Origin: Glycomyces sp. YM15
GTDB lineage: Bacteria > Actinomycetota > Actinomycetes > Mycobacteriales > Micromonosporaceae
Assembly: GCF_016918015.1 (NCBI RefSeq)
Contig: NZ_JAERMK010000012.1
Location: forward strand, 109,462-173,461
DNA length: 64,000 nt
Direction: 5' to 3'
Under the pieces are notes generated by a model that saw only the letters and a program-made list of their open reading frames with translations, searched no databases and was not told the origin of the DNA. The translations under genes and the position numbers were made by a program. Each line of letters starts with the position of its first letter. The first letter of the stretch is position 1. This document shows, piece after piece, positions 17,006 to 24,695 of the stretch.

Positions 17006-17065
17006 CCGGCCCCGCCGCCGCACACCCACTGCGACCACACCTCGCAGCGCGTGCGGCGGGGCCGG
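17006..17065 (+). other. GC-rich inverted repeat between tetR and the MMPL gene
   Basis: 17006-17023 and 17051-17065 are complementary apart from three missing bases on the right arm. No T-run follows. It ends about 28 nt before the MMPL start and could attenuate read-through or hide the ribosome-binding site (AAGGAG near 17081). Confidence 0.4.
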
Positions 17066-17093
17066 ACGGCGAACCCTGTAAGGAGCACCCAGC

Positions 17094-19337
17094 GTGGCCA
17101 CCTTCCTCTACCGCCTCGGCAGAGGGTCCTACCGACTGCGATGGCTCGTCCTCGCCGTCTGGGTCCTCATCGTCGGCGGCGTCGGCGCCGCCGCGGCGAC
17201 CATGCAGCAGGAGACGAACCCCGAGTTCGTCCTCCCCGGCACCGAATCCCAGGAGGCCTTCGACCTCCTCGAAGAACGCTTCCCCGAGGCCAGCGCCGAC
17301 GGCGGCAGCGCCCAGATCGTGTTCGAATCCGAGAACGGCGAACCGCTCACCGCGGAGGCCAACAAGGCCGCCATCGACGACCTCGCGGCCATCATGCAGG
17401 ACTCGCCGCAGATCGCCTCGGTCACCAGCCCGTTCGCGACCGACGAGGCCGGCAACCCGATCGGCATGATTTCCGCCGACGGCCAGACCATCGCCGTCAT
17501 GCAGGTCACCTACGCCGAACCCTCCATGGAACTCGACGAAGCCACCATCGACTACCTCGAAGACGCCGTGGCCGACACCGAGGCCGCCGGCGTGCGCGTC
17601 GAGGTCGGCGGCGACGTCCTCCAGGCGATGCCCGAGACCGGGGCCACCGAGCTCATCGGCATCGGCGTCGCCCTGGTCGTCCTCGTCGTCACCTTCGGCG
17701 CCCTCCTCGCGGCGGGCCTGCCGATCATCACCGCCGTCCTCGGCGTCATGCTCACCACCGCGGGCATCCTCGCCGCGACCTCCTTCATGAACGTCAGCGA
17801 GTCCACCGGCACGCTGGCCTCCATGATCGGTCTCGCCGTCGGCATCGACTACGCGCTGTTCATCCTCTCGCGCTACCGCGGCGAACTCGCCAAGGACGGA
17901 CGCGTCGAGGACAAGCGCGCCCGCGCCGAAGCCATGGGCCGCGCCGTCGGCACCGCCGGCTCCGCCGTGTTCTTCGCCGGCCTCACGGTCGTGATCGCGC
18001 TCCTGGGCCTGTCGGTCGTGAACATCCCGTTCCTGACCGAGATGGCCGTGGCCGCCGCCGTCACCGTCGTCATCGCGGTGCTCATCGCCGTCACCCTGCT
18101 CCCGGCCTTCGCCGGGTTCGCCGGGAAGCGGATCTTCACCGGGCGGCAGCGCCGCCGCATCGCCGACGGGCGCCACGGCTCCAAGCCGGGCGGCGGCGAG
18201 CGGTGGGCCGGGTTCGTCACCCGCCACCCGGTCCTGGTCGCGCTGGTCGGCATCGTCGGCCTCGGCACGCTCGCCTACCCGGCGCTCGATCTCGAACTGG
18301 GCCTGCCCGACGCCGGGTCCTCCGGCGAGGAGACCACGCAGCGGCAGGCGTACGACCTCATCAGCGAGGGCTTCGGCGAGGGCTTCAATGGGCAGCTGCT
18401 CATCGTGGGCGACCTGGAAGACGGCGTCGACGCCATGGCCGCCGCGCAGAACGTCACCGATGAACTCAACGGCATCGACGGCATCGCCGTCGTCGGCCAG
18501 GCGTTCCCGAACGCCGATCTGGACACCGTCATGGTCACCCTCATCCCGGAGACCGGACCGTCCGACCACGCCACCAACGAGCTCGTGCACGAGATCCGCG
18601 ACGTCCTCGCCGGCGACACCGACGCGGACTGGGCCGTCACCGGCGCCACCGCGCTGAACATCGACATCTCGGACAACCTCAACGACGCGCTGCTGCCGTA
18701 CATGCTCATCGTCGTCGGCCTCGCCGCGCTCATCCTGCTGCTGGTGTTCCGCTCGCTGCTCGTGCCGATCATGGCCACGCTCGGCTTCATGCTCAGCGTG
18801 TTCGGTGCGCTCGGCGCGCTCGTCGCGGTCTTCCAGTGGGGCTGGATGGCGGAGCTGTTCAACGTCGACCAGCCCGGCCCGATCATGTCGATGATGCCGA
18901 TCCTCATGATCGGCCTCGTCTTCGGCCTCGCCATGGACTACCAGATCTTCCTGGTCACGCGTGTCCGCGAAGCCTATGTGCACGGTGCGAACCCGAAGCA
19001 GGCCATCGTGGAGGGCTACGGCCACTCCTCGCGGGTCGTGGTCGCCGCCGCGCTCATCATGATCAGCGTCTTCGCGGCGTTCATCTTCAGCGGCGAAGCG
19101 CTCATCGCCTCGATGGGCTTCGCCCTCGCGGCGGCGGTCATCTTCGACGCGTTCGTGGTCCGCATGGCGGTCATCCCCGCGATCATGGCCCTCATCGGCC
19201 GCGGCTCGTGGTGGATCCCCAAGTGGCTCGACCGGATCCTGCCGAACGTCGACGTCGAAGGCGAGAAGCTCCAGCAGCACCTCGCGGGCGACGCCCCGCA
19301 CGAAGACGAGCGCGAGCTCGTCGGAGCGTCCAAGTAG
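17094..19337 (+). CDS. MMPL-family RND-type exporter
   Basis: 747 aa, GTG start with AAGGAG about 9 nt upstream. Standard MmpL architecture: span 1 (16-38), an extracytoplasmic domain (about 40-180), five spans, a cytoplasmic loop (about 335-375), a second extracytoplasmic domain and five more spans. Two proton-relay signatures are visible: GLAVGIDYALFILSRYR and GLAMDYQIFLVTRVRE. Exports lipids, siderophores or drugs using the proton gradient. Controlled by the TetR gene upstream. A strong hairpin follows the stop. Confidence 0.95.
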   Translation: MATFLYRLGRGSYRLRWLVLAVWVLIVGGVGAAAATMQQETNPEFVLPGTESQEAFDLLEERFPEASADGGSAQIVFESENGEPLTAEANKAAIDDLAAIMQDSPQIASVTSPFATDEAGNPIGMISADGQTIAVMQVTYAEPSMELDEATIDYLEDAVADTEAAGVRVEVGGDVLQAMPETGATELIGIGVALVVLVVTFGALLAAGLPIITAVLGVMLTTAGILAATSFMNVSESTGTLASMIGLAVGIDYALFILSRYRGELAKDGRVEDKRARAEAMGRAVGTAGSAVFFAGLTVVIALLGLSVVNIPFLTEMAVAAAVTVVIAVLIAVTLLPAFAGFAGKRIFTGRQRRRIADGRHGSKPGGGERWAGFVTRHPVLVALVGIVGLGTLAYPALDLELGLPDAGSSGEETTQRQAYDLISEGFGEGFNGQLLIVGDLEDGVDAMAAAQNVTDELNGIDGIAVVGQAFPNADLDTVMVTLIPETGPSDHATNELVHEIRDVLAGDTDADWAVTGATALNIDISDNLNDALLPYMLIVVGLAALILLLVFRSLLVPIMATLGFMLSVFGALGALVAVFQWGWMAELFNVDQPGPIMSMMPILMIGLVFGLAMDYQIFLVTRVREAYVHGANPKQAIVEGYGHSSRVVVAAALIMISVFAAFIFSGEALIASMGFALAAAVIFDAFVVRMAVIPAIMALIGRGSWWIPKWLDRILPNVDVEGEKLQQHLAGDAPHEDERELVGASK

Positions 19338-19344
19338 CCGATGC

Positions 19345-19385
19345 CCGGAGGGGACCGGGCCCACCCCCGGTCCGGTCCCCTCCGG
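19345..19385 (+). terminator. Strong hairpin after the MMPL gene
   Basis: CCGGAGGGGACCGG (19345-19358) and CCGGTCCCCTCCGG (19372-19385) form a perfect 14-bp stem. No T-tract. It separates the MMPL gene from the VTT-domain gene and would limit read-through. Confidence 0.75.
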
Positions 19386-19409
19386 CACTCGGCGAACGGG
19401 GGACCCGTG

Positions 19410-20066
19410 ATGGTCTTCTTCTGGGCGATGCTCATCCTCATCGGCATGGTGGTCGCGGACTTCTTCGCGCCCGTGCTTCCGAGCGCGACGCTCGTGACCG
19501 CCGCCGCCGGACTCGTCTTCGGCAACCCGCTCCTCATCGGCGTGCTGCTCGTCGGCGCCGCCGCGGCCTCCTGGCTCGGCGAATTCCTCGGCTACCGGCT
19601 GTTCCGGACAGTGCGAACCGGGCTCGCCCACCGCAGCCCGCGCGCGGTGCGCGGTCTCGTGACCGGCACGGTGGCGAGGCTCGAAACCCTCCTGCAGCGC
19701 ACGATCAGCGACCACCCGTACCGCACGACGATGGTCGCGCGGTTCCTGCCCGCCGGGCGCACCGCGCTGGCGTGGGCGGCGGCCGGCACCGCCAAGCCCC
19801 CGTATGCGCGCATGGCCGCGCTGGGCGGTGTCCTGTGGGCGGTGTACTCGGTGGGCCTCGGTCTCGCGATCGCGTGGATCGCCGGACCGGGGCTCCAATC
19901 GCTCATCGGTTCGGTCGTCACCATGGCGGCCGTGGGGCTGTTCCTCGGCTGGCTCGCCCGCCGCTGGCAGCGGACCCACTCCGAACCGGTCGCGGCCGCT
20001 GCGACGGCGGCGATCGCGGCGACACCGCCCGCGACCGAACCCGAGACGCCCGCGAAAGCGGCGTGA
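19410..20066 (+). CDS. VTT-domain (DedA/SNARE-associated) membrane protein
   Basis: About 218 aa. Membrane segments near 3-20, 33-55, 120-145 and 155-175, with the DedA-type features GEFLGYRLFR and ARFLPAGRTALAWAAAG (the conserved Arg-Phe-x-Pro-x-x-Arg). C-terminus is a disordered Ala/Thr/Pro tail. DedA proteins are lipid flippases or affect membrane potential. Start chosen at ATG 19410 (GTG at 19407 also possible), where GGGGGA precedes; the longer in-frame start at 19341 lies within the terminator hairpin. Independent unit behind the MMPL terminator. Confidence 0.8.
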   Translation: MVFFWAMLILIGMVVADFFAPVLPSATLVTAAAGLVFGNPLLIGVLLVGAAAASWLGEFLGYRLFRTVRTGLAHRSPRAVRGLVTGTVARLETLLQRTISDHPYRTTMVARFLPAGRTALAWAAAGTAKPPYARMAALGGVLWAVYSVGLGLAIAWIAGPGLQSLIGSVVTMAAVGLFLGWLARRWQRTHSEPVAAAATAAIAATPPATEPETPAKAA

Positions 20067-20069
20067 GCA

Positions 20070-20100
20070 CCAGGGCCCGTCCGCCTTGGACGGGCCCTGG
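20070..20100. terminator. Bidirectional terminator between convergent genes
   Basis: CCAGGGCCCGTCC (20070-20082), 5-nt loop, GGACGGGCCCTGG (20088-20100): a perfect 13-bp stem between the VTT gene and the opposing gene that ends at 20125. Confidence 0.8.
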
Positions 20101-20124
20101 CCGAACCTCGGTACCGGTCCCGCT

Positions 20125-20538
20125 CTAGCGGTCGAGCCAGCGGCGCAGCGCGTCGATCGAGTTCTCCGGATCGGTATTGAAGCTCAGGCGAATCCTCGGC
20201 TGCAGATCGATGAGCACGTTCACGATCCGCTCGAACAGGACGGTGTGCTCCGGCAGCAGCCTGATCCCGCCGCCGATCATCGCCAGACCGTAAGCGCTCG
20301 AAGCGAAATGCTCGCGGATCGCAGCCTCCGCCCCGTCGGGGTCGAAACCGATGAGGCAGTGCGCGGCCTCGATGCCCGCGGCGGCGATCGCCGCTTGCCC
20401 GCGCTCGACGCGACCGGCCAGGTCCTCCACGGTCATGCCCGGCGGCAGATCCTCGGGACCGAACGCCTCGGGCCGGATGCCGATGAACAATGCGCGCTCA
20501 TTGGACGGCGGGTGTACTTGCGAATGCTTGTGGGACAT
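20125..20538 (-). CDS. Conserved hypothetical protein (137 aa)
   Basis: Soluble alpha/beta protein without signal peptide. Notable segments are ALFIGIRPEAFGPEDLPPGM, HCLIGFDPDGAEAAIREHF and a C-terminal RWLDR. ATG at 20536-20538 chosen because GAAGGAG lies 9 nt upstream; an earlier in-frame ATG at 20739 would overlap the divergent DUF2264 promoter. The GlyPheAsp-ProAsp-Gly loop suggests a nucleotide- or response-regulator-like fold, but I do not recognise a family. Divergent from the DUF2264 gene. Confidence 0.65.
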   Translation of the reverse strand: MSHKHSQVHPPSNERALFIGIRPEAFGPEDLPPGMTVEDLAGRVERGQAAIAAAGIEAAHCLIGFDPDGAEAAIREHFASSAYGLAMIGGGIRLLPEHTVLFERIVNVLIDLQPRIRLSFNTDPENSIDALRRWLDR

Positions 20539-20692
20539 GAGGGATCGCTCCTTCGCGGCGGTGCGCCGCCCATCGCGACGCGGCGAGCCCCAGCCTATGC
20601 CCGGCGGCCGCGCCGGCCCGGCGACGTCCACCGCCGCCGCAGGCCCCCCGGGGGCTTGCCGATTGACGGGCACGTTGATAGCGTCTGCCACC

Positions 20693-22387
20693 GTGACTTC
20701 ACCGCAGCGCATCTTCGGACCGCTTGACCACAGCCGCACCGGGTGGGCCTCGGCCGCGCTCGCGTTCGGGAAGCCCGCCGCCGATCTGGCGGTTCAGGGT
20801 CCTGAGGCCATGCCGGTCACCATGTCCAACCACTCGCACGAGGAGAACTGGTTCGAGCTGCTGACCCGGCCCCTGTGGGGCCTGGCCGCCGCCAAGGACA
20901 CCGTTCCCGCCGACCTCTGGGACGGCCTCGCCACCGCCCTCGCCCGGGCCCTCGACCCCGCAGACCCCTGGTACGTCGGCGACGTCGCGAACGGCGGCCA
21001 GCGCATCGTCGAGGCCGCCGCCGTCGGCTGGAGCCTCGCGCTCGCCCCCGAAAAGCTCTGGGACCCCTTGAATCCCAAGGCGAAAGACACGACCGCAGCC
21101 TGGCTCACGAACGCCTATAACGGCCCCGTGGCCGACACCAACTGGCACTACTTCCCGATCTTCGTCGGTCACGGCCTCAAGCGCCTCGGCATCGAGCACG
21201 ACCGGTCGGTGACCACCGGCCACCTCGACCGCATGGGGGAGTTCGCCCTCGGCACCTCCGTGTTCGAGGACGGCCCCGGCGGCCGCGTCGACTACTACAA
21301 CCCGTTCGCGTTCCACACCTACGCGCTGCTGCACTTCAAGCTCTGCGGCGACGACCGCTTCGTGCCCAACGCCGCCGCGTTCGCCCGCAAGTTCCGCTCC
21401 TGGTTCGCCGCCGACGGCGCCGCCGTCCCCTACGGGCGCAGCCTCGGCTACCGCTTCGCGCAGGGCGCGATGTGGAGCGCGCTGGCGGCCGCGGATGTGG
21501 AGGCGGTGCCGTGGGCCGAGGCGGCGGGGTTCGCGCGCCGTCACCTCGACTGGTGGTGGCAGCGGCCGATCCTCGACCCGGAGGGCCGCTTGACGGTGGG
21601 CTACGCCTACCCGAACGACGCCGTGGTGGAGCAGTACCTGACGGCGGGTTCGCCATGGTGGGCAACGAAGCTGTTCGCGGGCCTCCTCGCTCCGGCTGAC
21701 CATCCCTTCTGGACTGTGGAGGCGGCGGTGCCGGAGCCGGTCGTGGAGCCGCACAAGGCGGCCCGAGCGGTGCACGTGCGGGACCGGGGCGGCCATGTGA
21801 CCCGTCTGAACGGCCAGGCCTGGCACCCGTGGGCGCGCGGAGGGCAGGAGGCCTACGGCAAGTTCGCGTACTCGTCGCTGGCGGGTTTCTCGCACTCGAC
21901 GCCCGGTCCGGGTCTGGAGTTCGCGGTGCCGGACGGGGCGTTGATGTTCTCCGAGGACGGTCGGCACTGGCGTGGCCGCGAGGATTCCGACGAGGGGTCG
22001 ATCGACGAGAACGGCGTGCTGAAGATCGCTTGGCAGCCTTGGGAGGACGTCACGGTGACGACGTCGCTCGAGGCGGCGGTCGACGGCTGGCACGCGCGGG
22101 TCCACGTGATCGAGACCGAGCGGACGCTGCACACGGGGGAGGGCGGCTGGTGCGTGCCGAGCCTGGGGCACGTGGCCGAGGTGGACGAGATGAAGGCCGT
22201 GGTGGTGAGCCAGGGGCTGCGCTCGGAGATCATCGACGGGGACTCGGGGAGGGAAGCGGCGCTCCTCCATCCGATGCAGGGCACGCACCTGTACTGGCCG
22301 GGCACGGTCCTGCCGGTGCTCAGAGGCGTCCTGGAACCGGGCAAACACGTTCTGAAGTCACTGATATATATCGGATCCGAGGTTTAG
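20693..22387 (+). CDS. DUF2264-domain protein
   Basis: 564 aa, GTG start, with TAGCGT 8 nt upstream (predicted leaderless). N-terminal two thirds form an alpha/alpha-barrel region (SNHSHEENWFELLTRPLWGLAAA, YYNPFAFHTYALLHFKLCG, WWQRPILDPEGRLTVGYAYPND), and the C-terminal third is beta-rich. This fits DUF2264, a family seen near polysaccharide-degrading enzymes and probably a glycosidase or lyase. No signal peptide, so it acts in the cytoplasm. Single gene. Confidence 0.88.
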   Translation: MTSPQRIFGPLDHSRTGWASAALAFGKPAADLAVQGPEAMPVTMSNHSHEENWFELLTRPLWGLAAAKDTVPADLWDGLATALARALDPADPWYVGDVANGGQRIVEAAAVGWSLALAPEKLWDPLNPKAKDTTAAWLTNAYNGPVADTNWHYFPIFVGHGLKRLGIEHDRSVTTGHLDRMGEFALGTSVFEDGPGGRVDYYNPFAFHTYALLHFKLCGDDRFVPNAAAFARKFRSWFAADGAAVPYGRSLGYRFAQGAMWSALAAADVEAVPWAEAAGFARRHLDWWWQRPILDPEGRLTVGYAYPNDAVVEQYLTAGSPWWATKLFAGLLAPADHPFWTVEAAVPEPVVEPHKAARAVHVRDRGGHVTRLNGQAWHPWARGGQEAYGKFAYSSLAGFSHSTPGPGLEFAVPDGALMFSEDGRHWRGREDSDEGSIDENGVLKIAWQPWEDVTVTTSLEAAVDGWHARVHVIETERTLHTGEGGWCVPSLGHVAEVDEMKAVVVSQGLRSEIIDGDSGREAALLHPMQGTHLYWPGTVLPVLRGVLEPGKHVLKSLIYIGSEV

Positions 22388-22400
22388 AACCTCCACTTCA

Positions 22401-22443
22401 AAAACAGACAAAAAGACAGAAAGGTGCGCGGCTCCGCCGCGCC
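22401..22443 (-). terminator. Intrinsic terminator pointing into the minus strand
   Basis: Read on the minus strand, stem GCGCGG/CCGCGC (22426-22442, loop CGGAG) is followed by a T-rich run, TTTCTGTCTTTTTGTCTG (22406-22423). This is the only classical hairpin-plus-T terminator I found, yet no minus-strand gene ends here. On the plus strand it lies just after DUF2264. Confidence 0.6.
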
Positions 22444-22556
22444 CTCATCAGAAAACAACTGCGATCCCGGTCACGATCGCGATCCGGGTGTCACCAACGG
22501 CGGCCCTGTTCGGCTCTTGGAATGCGACTGGCCGAGAGACCCTGAGGAGGGCCGCC

Positions 22557-23444
22557 GTGAACGCAGTACCTGCACCACCGGCAGCGGTGTTCGCCGAGCA
22601 CCGCGAGCTGCTGTTCGGCATCGTCTACGGGATGCTGGGCACCGTCGCCGACACCGAGGACGTGCTCCAGGACGTCTGGCTCGCCTGGGAGCGCCGCTCG
22701 CACGGCGCACCGATCGAGCACGGCCGGGCCTATCTGGTGCGGGTCGCGATCAATGCCGCGATCGCCCGCCAGGAGGTCGTGAAGCGCCGCCGTGAGACGT
22801 ACATCGGGCCGTGGCTGCCCGAGCCGGTGATGACCGAGACCGCGCCGGACGCCGCCGAGCCCGCGCTGCGGGCCGAGTCGGTGTCCTTGGCGCTCATGGT
22901 GGTCCTCGAATCGTTGACTCCGGCCGAGCGGGCGGTGTTCGTGCTGGCCGACGTCTTCGGTTACGCGCACGGGGAGATCGCCGAGCTGCTGGGCCGCTCG
23001 CCCGCGTCGGTGCGGCAGATCGCCCACCGCGCCCGGTCGCATGTGCAGGCCCGGCGTCCGAAGTTCGCGGTGGACCCGGTGGTGCACCGGCGGGTCACCG
23101 AGCGGTTCATGTCCGCGGTCGCCGGCGGGGACCTCGACGCGCTGCTCAAGCTCATGTCGCCCGAGGTGGTGCTCACCTGCGACGGCGGCGGCATCGGCCC
23201 TGCGGCCGGACCCCGGCCCATGCACGGGGCCGATCGCATCGCCGCACTGCTGGTGGGTCGCACGTTCCGCCGGTCCGAGGGGCTGGCGATCGAGTTCCGG
23301 CCCGTGAACGGCTCGCCTTCGGCGCTGATGGTGCGCGAAGGCCGCGTCGTCGGCGTGCTCATGCTCGAGCTGGCGTCCGGGGGCGACCGGGTCTCCGCGG
23401 TCTACGCGGTCACGAACCCGGAGAAGCTCACCACCCTGCAGTGA
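22557..23444 (+). CDS. ECF41-type RNA polymerase sigma factor
   Basis: 295 aa, GTG start with GAGGAGGG 6 nt upstream. Sigma region 2 (about 12-75, with DTEDVLQDVWLAW), the linker motif WLPEP (86-90), region 4 helix-turn-helix (about 105-160), then a SnoaL-like C-terminal domain with CDGGG and terminal NPEKL. WLPEP, DGGG and NPxKL are the hallmarks of ECF41 (SigJ-like) factors, in which the C-terminal extension replaces an anti-sigma factor. Followed by an NAD(P)-binding protein and a DoxX protein, its usual type of partner genes. Confidence 0.93.
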   Translation: MNAVPAPPAAVFAEHRELLFGIVYGMLGTVADTEDVLQDVWLAWERRSHGAPIEHGRAYLVRVAINAAIARQEVVKRRRETYIGPWLPEPVMTETAPDAAEPALRAESVSLALMVVLESLTPAERAVFVLADVFGYAHGEIAELLGRSPASVRQIAHRARSHVQARRPKFAVDPVVHRRVTERFMSAVAGGDLDALLKLMSPEVVLTCDGGGIGPAAGPRPMHGADRIAALLVGRTFRRSEGLAIEFRPVNGSPSALMVREGRVVGVLMLELASGGDRVSAVYAVTNPEKLTTLQ

Positions 23445-23530
23445 TCCGCGGATCACCTTGTCGCCGTTCCGGACCGCCGGTCGCGGCTCCCACCACTGTG
23501 CGCCGTTGCGGCGCGAATCCGAGGAATCCC

Positions 23531-24196
23531 ATGAAGCTCACCGTCATCGCAGCGACGGGCGGGGTCGGCCGCGCCGTACTCGTCCAGGCGCTCGAAGCGG
23601 GCCACGACGTGACCGCCGTCGTCCGCAACCCGTCCGAACTCGACCGCAAGGCCCCGGCCGTGGCCGTCGACCTCGCCGACCCGGTCACCGAATCCCTCGT
23701 CGCGGCCGTGGCCGGGGCGGACGCGGTCCTGTCCTGCCTCGGGCCGCGAGCCAGGGTTGAGACCGGCATCGTCGCCCCCGGCACCGCGCGCATCATCGCG
23801 GCGATGCAGGCGGCCGGCACGCGGCGGCTGCTCACCGTGAGCGGCATCGGCCTCACCACCGTGCCGACCGAGGCCCGTCCGCGGCCGCCGCGCCGTGAGC
23901 CGGGGGCGGGGCCGTTCATGAACTACGTGACGCTGCCGATCGCAAGGGCCGTGATCGGCACGCACATGAGCGACGTCGCGGCGATGGAGGAGCTGCTGGC
24001 GGGCAGCGGCCTCGATTGGACCGCAGTGCGCCCGCCGCGCCTCACGGACGGCCCGCTCACCGGCGTCTACCAGGTCGCCTACGGGACGAGTCTTCCCTTG
24101 GCCCTCAAGATCTCCCGCGCCGACGTCGCTCACGCGATGCTCGCCGCGGTCACCGACCCGCGCGCCTCGCGCACGCACATCACCACCGCTTACTGA
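23531..24196 (+). CDS. NAD(P)H-binding epimerase/reductase-like protein
   Basis: 221 aa atypical short-chain dehydrogenase. N-terminal Rossmann motif ATGGVGRAV (about 7-15) and VVRNPSEL after the second strand; later DAVLSCLGPRAR and LLTVSGIG. No Tyr-x-x-x-Lys catalytic pair is obvious, as in other NAD(P)H-binding (NmrA/YwnB-like) proteins. Located 86 bp after the ECF41 gene; oxidoreductases or epimerases of this sort are the known targets of ECF41 factors. Substrate unknown. Confidence 0.85.
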   Translation: MKLTVIAATGGVGRAVLVQALEAGHDVTAVVRNPSELDRKAPAVAVDLADPVTESLVAAVAGADAVLSCLGPRARVETGIVAPGTARIIAAMQAAGTRRLLTVSGIGLTTVPTEARPRPPRREPGAGPFMNYVTLPIARAVIGTHMSDVAAMEELLAGSGLDWTAVRPPRLTDGPLTGVYQVAYGTSLPLALKISRADVAHAMLAAVTDPRASRTHITTAY

Positions 24197-24210
24197 CCAG
24201 GAGGCTCATC

Positions 24211-24567
24211 ATGTCCACACTCCACCTCGTCCTCGCGATCACGTTCGGCGTCCTCAACCTCGGTTCGGGGATCGGCGCGATGGTCAAGCTGCAGCAGATC
24301 CTTCCGCTCATGGACGGCGCGAACGTGCCGCAGTCGATGCTGGTCTTCCCGATCGGGGTCCTCAAGGCCGTCGGCGGCATCGGTCTCCTCGTCGGCCTGG
24401 CCGGATTCCCGCTGGTCGGCACGGCCGCGGCCGCGGGGCTGGTCCTGTTCTGGACCTGTGCCGTCCACACGCATGTGCTGGCGAACTTCTGGCCGAAGGA
24501 GACCGTGCTGACCTTCACGTTCCTGGCCTCCTCGATCGCGCTGCTGGCGCTCGACCCGGCCTGGTGA
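24211..24567 (+). CDS. DoxX-like membrane protein
   Basis: 118 aa with four membrane spans (about 5-23, 45-65, 70-90, 97-113). It has the DoxX features: a Gly-rich first span, KAVGGIGLLVGL in the second, and a His-x-His after the third (VHTHVLANFWPKE). ATG with AGGAGG 8 nt upstream, only 14 bp after the preceding gene, so co-transcribed with the ECF41 partner oxidoreductase. May take part in quinone- or thiol-linked oxidative stress handling, as proposed for other DoxX proteins. Confidence 0.8.
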   Translation: MSTLHLVLAITFGVLNLGSGIGAMVKLQQILPLMDGANVPQSMLVFPIGVLKAVGGIGLLVGLAGFPLVGTAAAAGLVLFWTCAVHTHVLANFWPKETVLTFTFLASSIALLALDPAW

Positions 24568-24695
24568 GCGCGAGCGTTCACCGCCAGGCGGGGCGTGGTT
24601 CTCCCGGCAGTCTTGAACATTTCGCATTATTCGGGCAATCTGATTGCGCCATGATCGAAGCCGAGACCCTTCGGCCGCAAGACCTCTGGAGTCAC

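Noticed and set aside
16884..19979. 1031-codon minus-strand open frame opposite the MMPL gene
   Set aside because: Gly/Asp/Glu/His-rich shadow without family signal; the opposite strand is a clear exporter.
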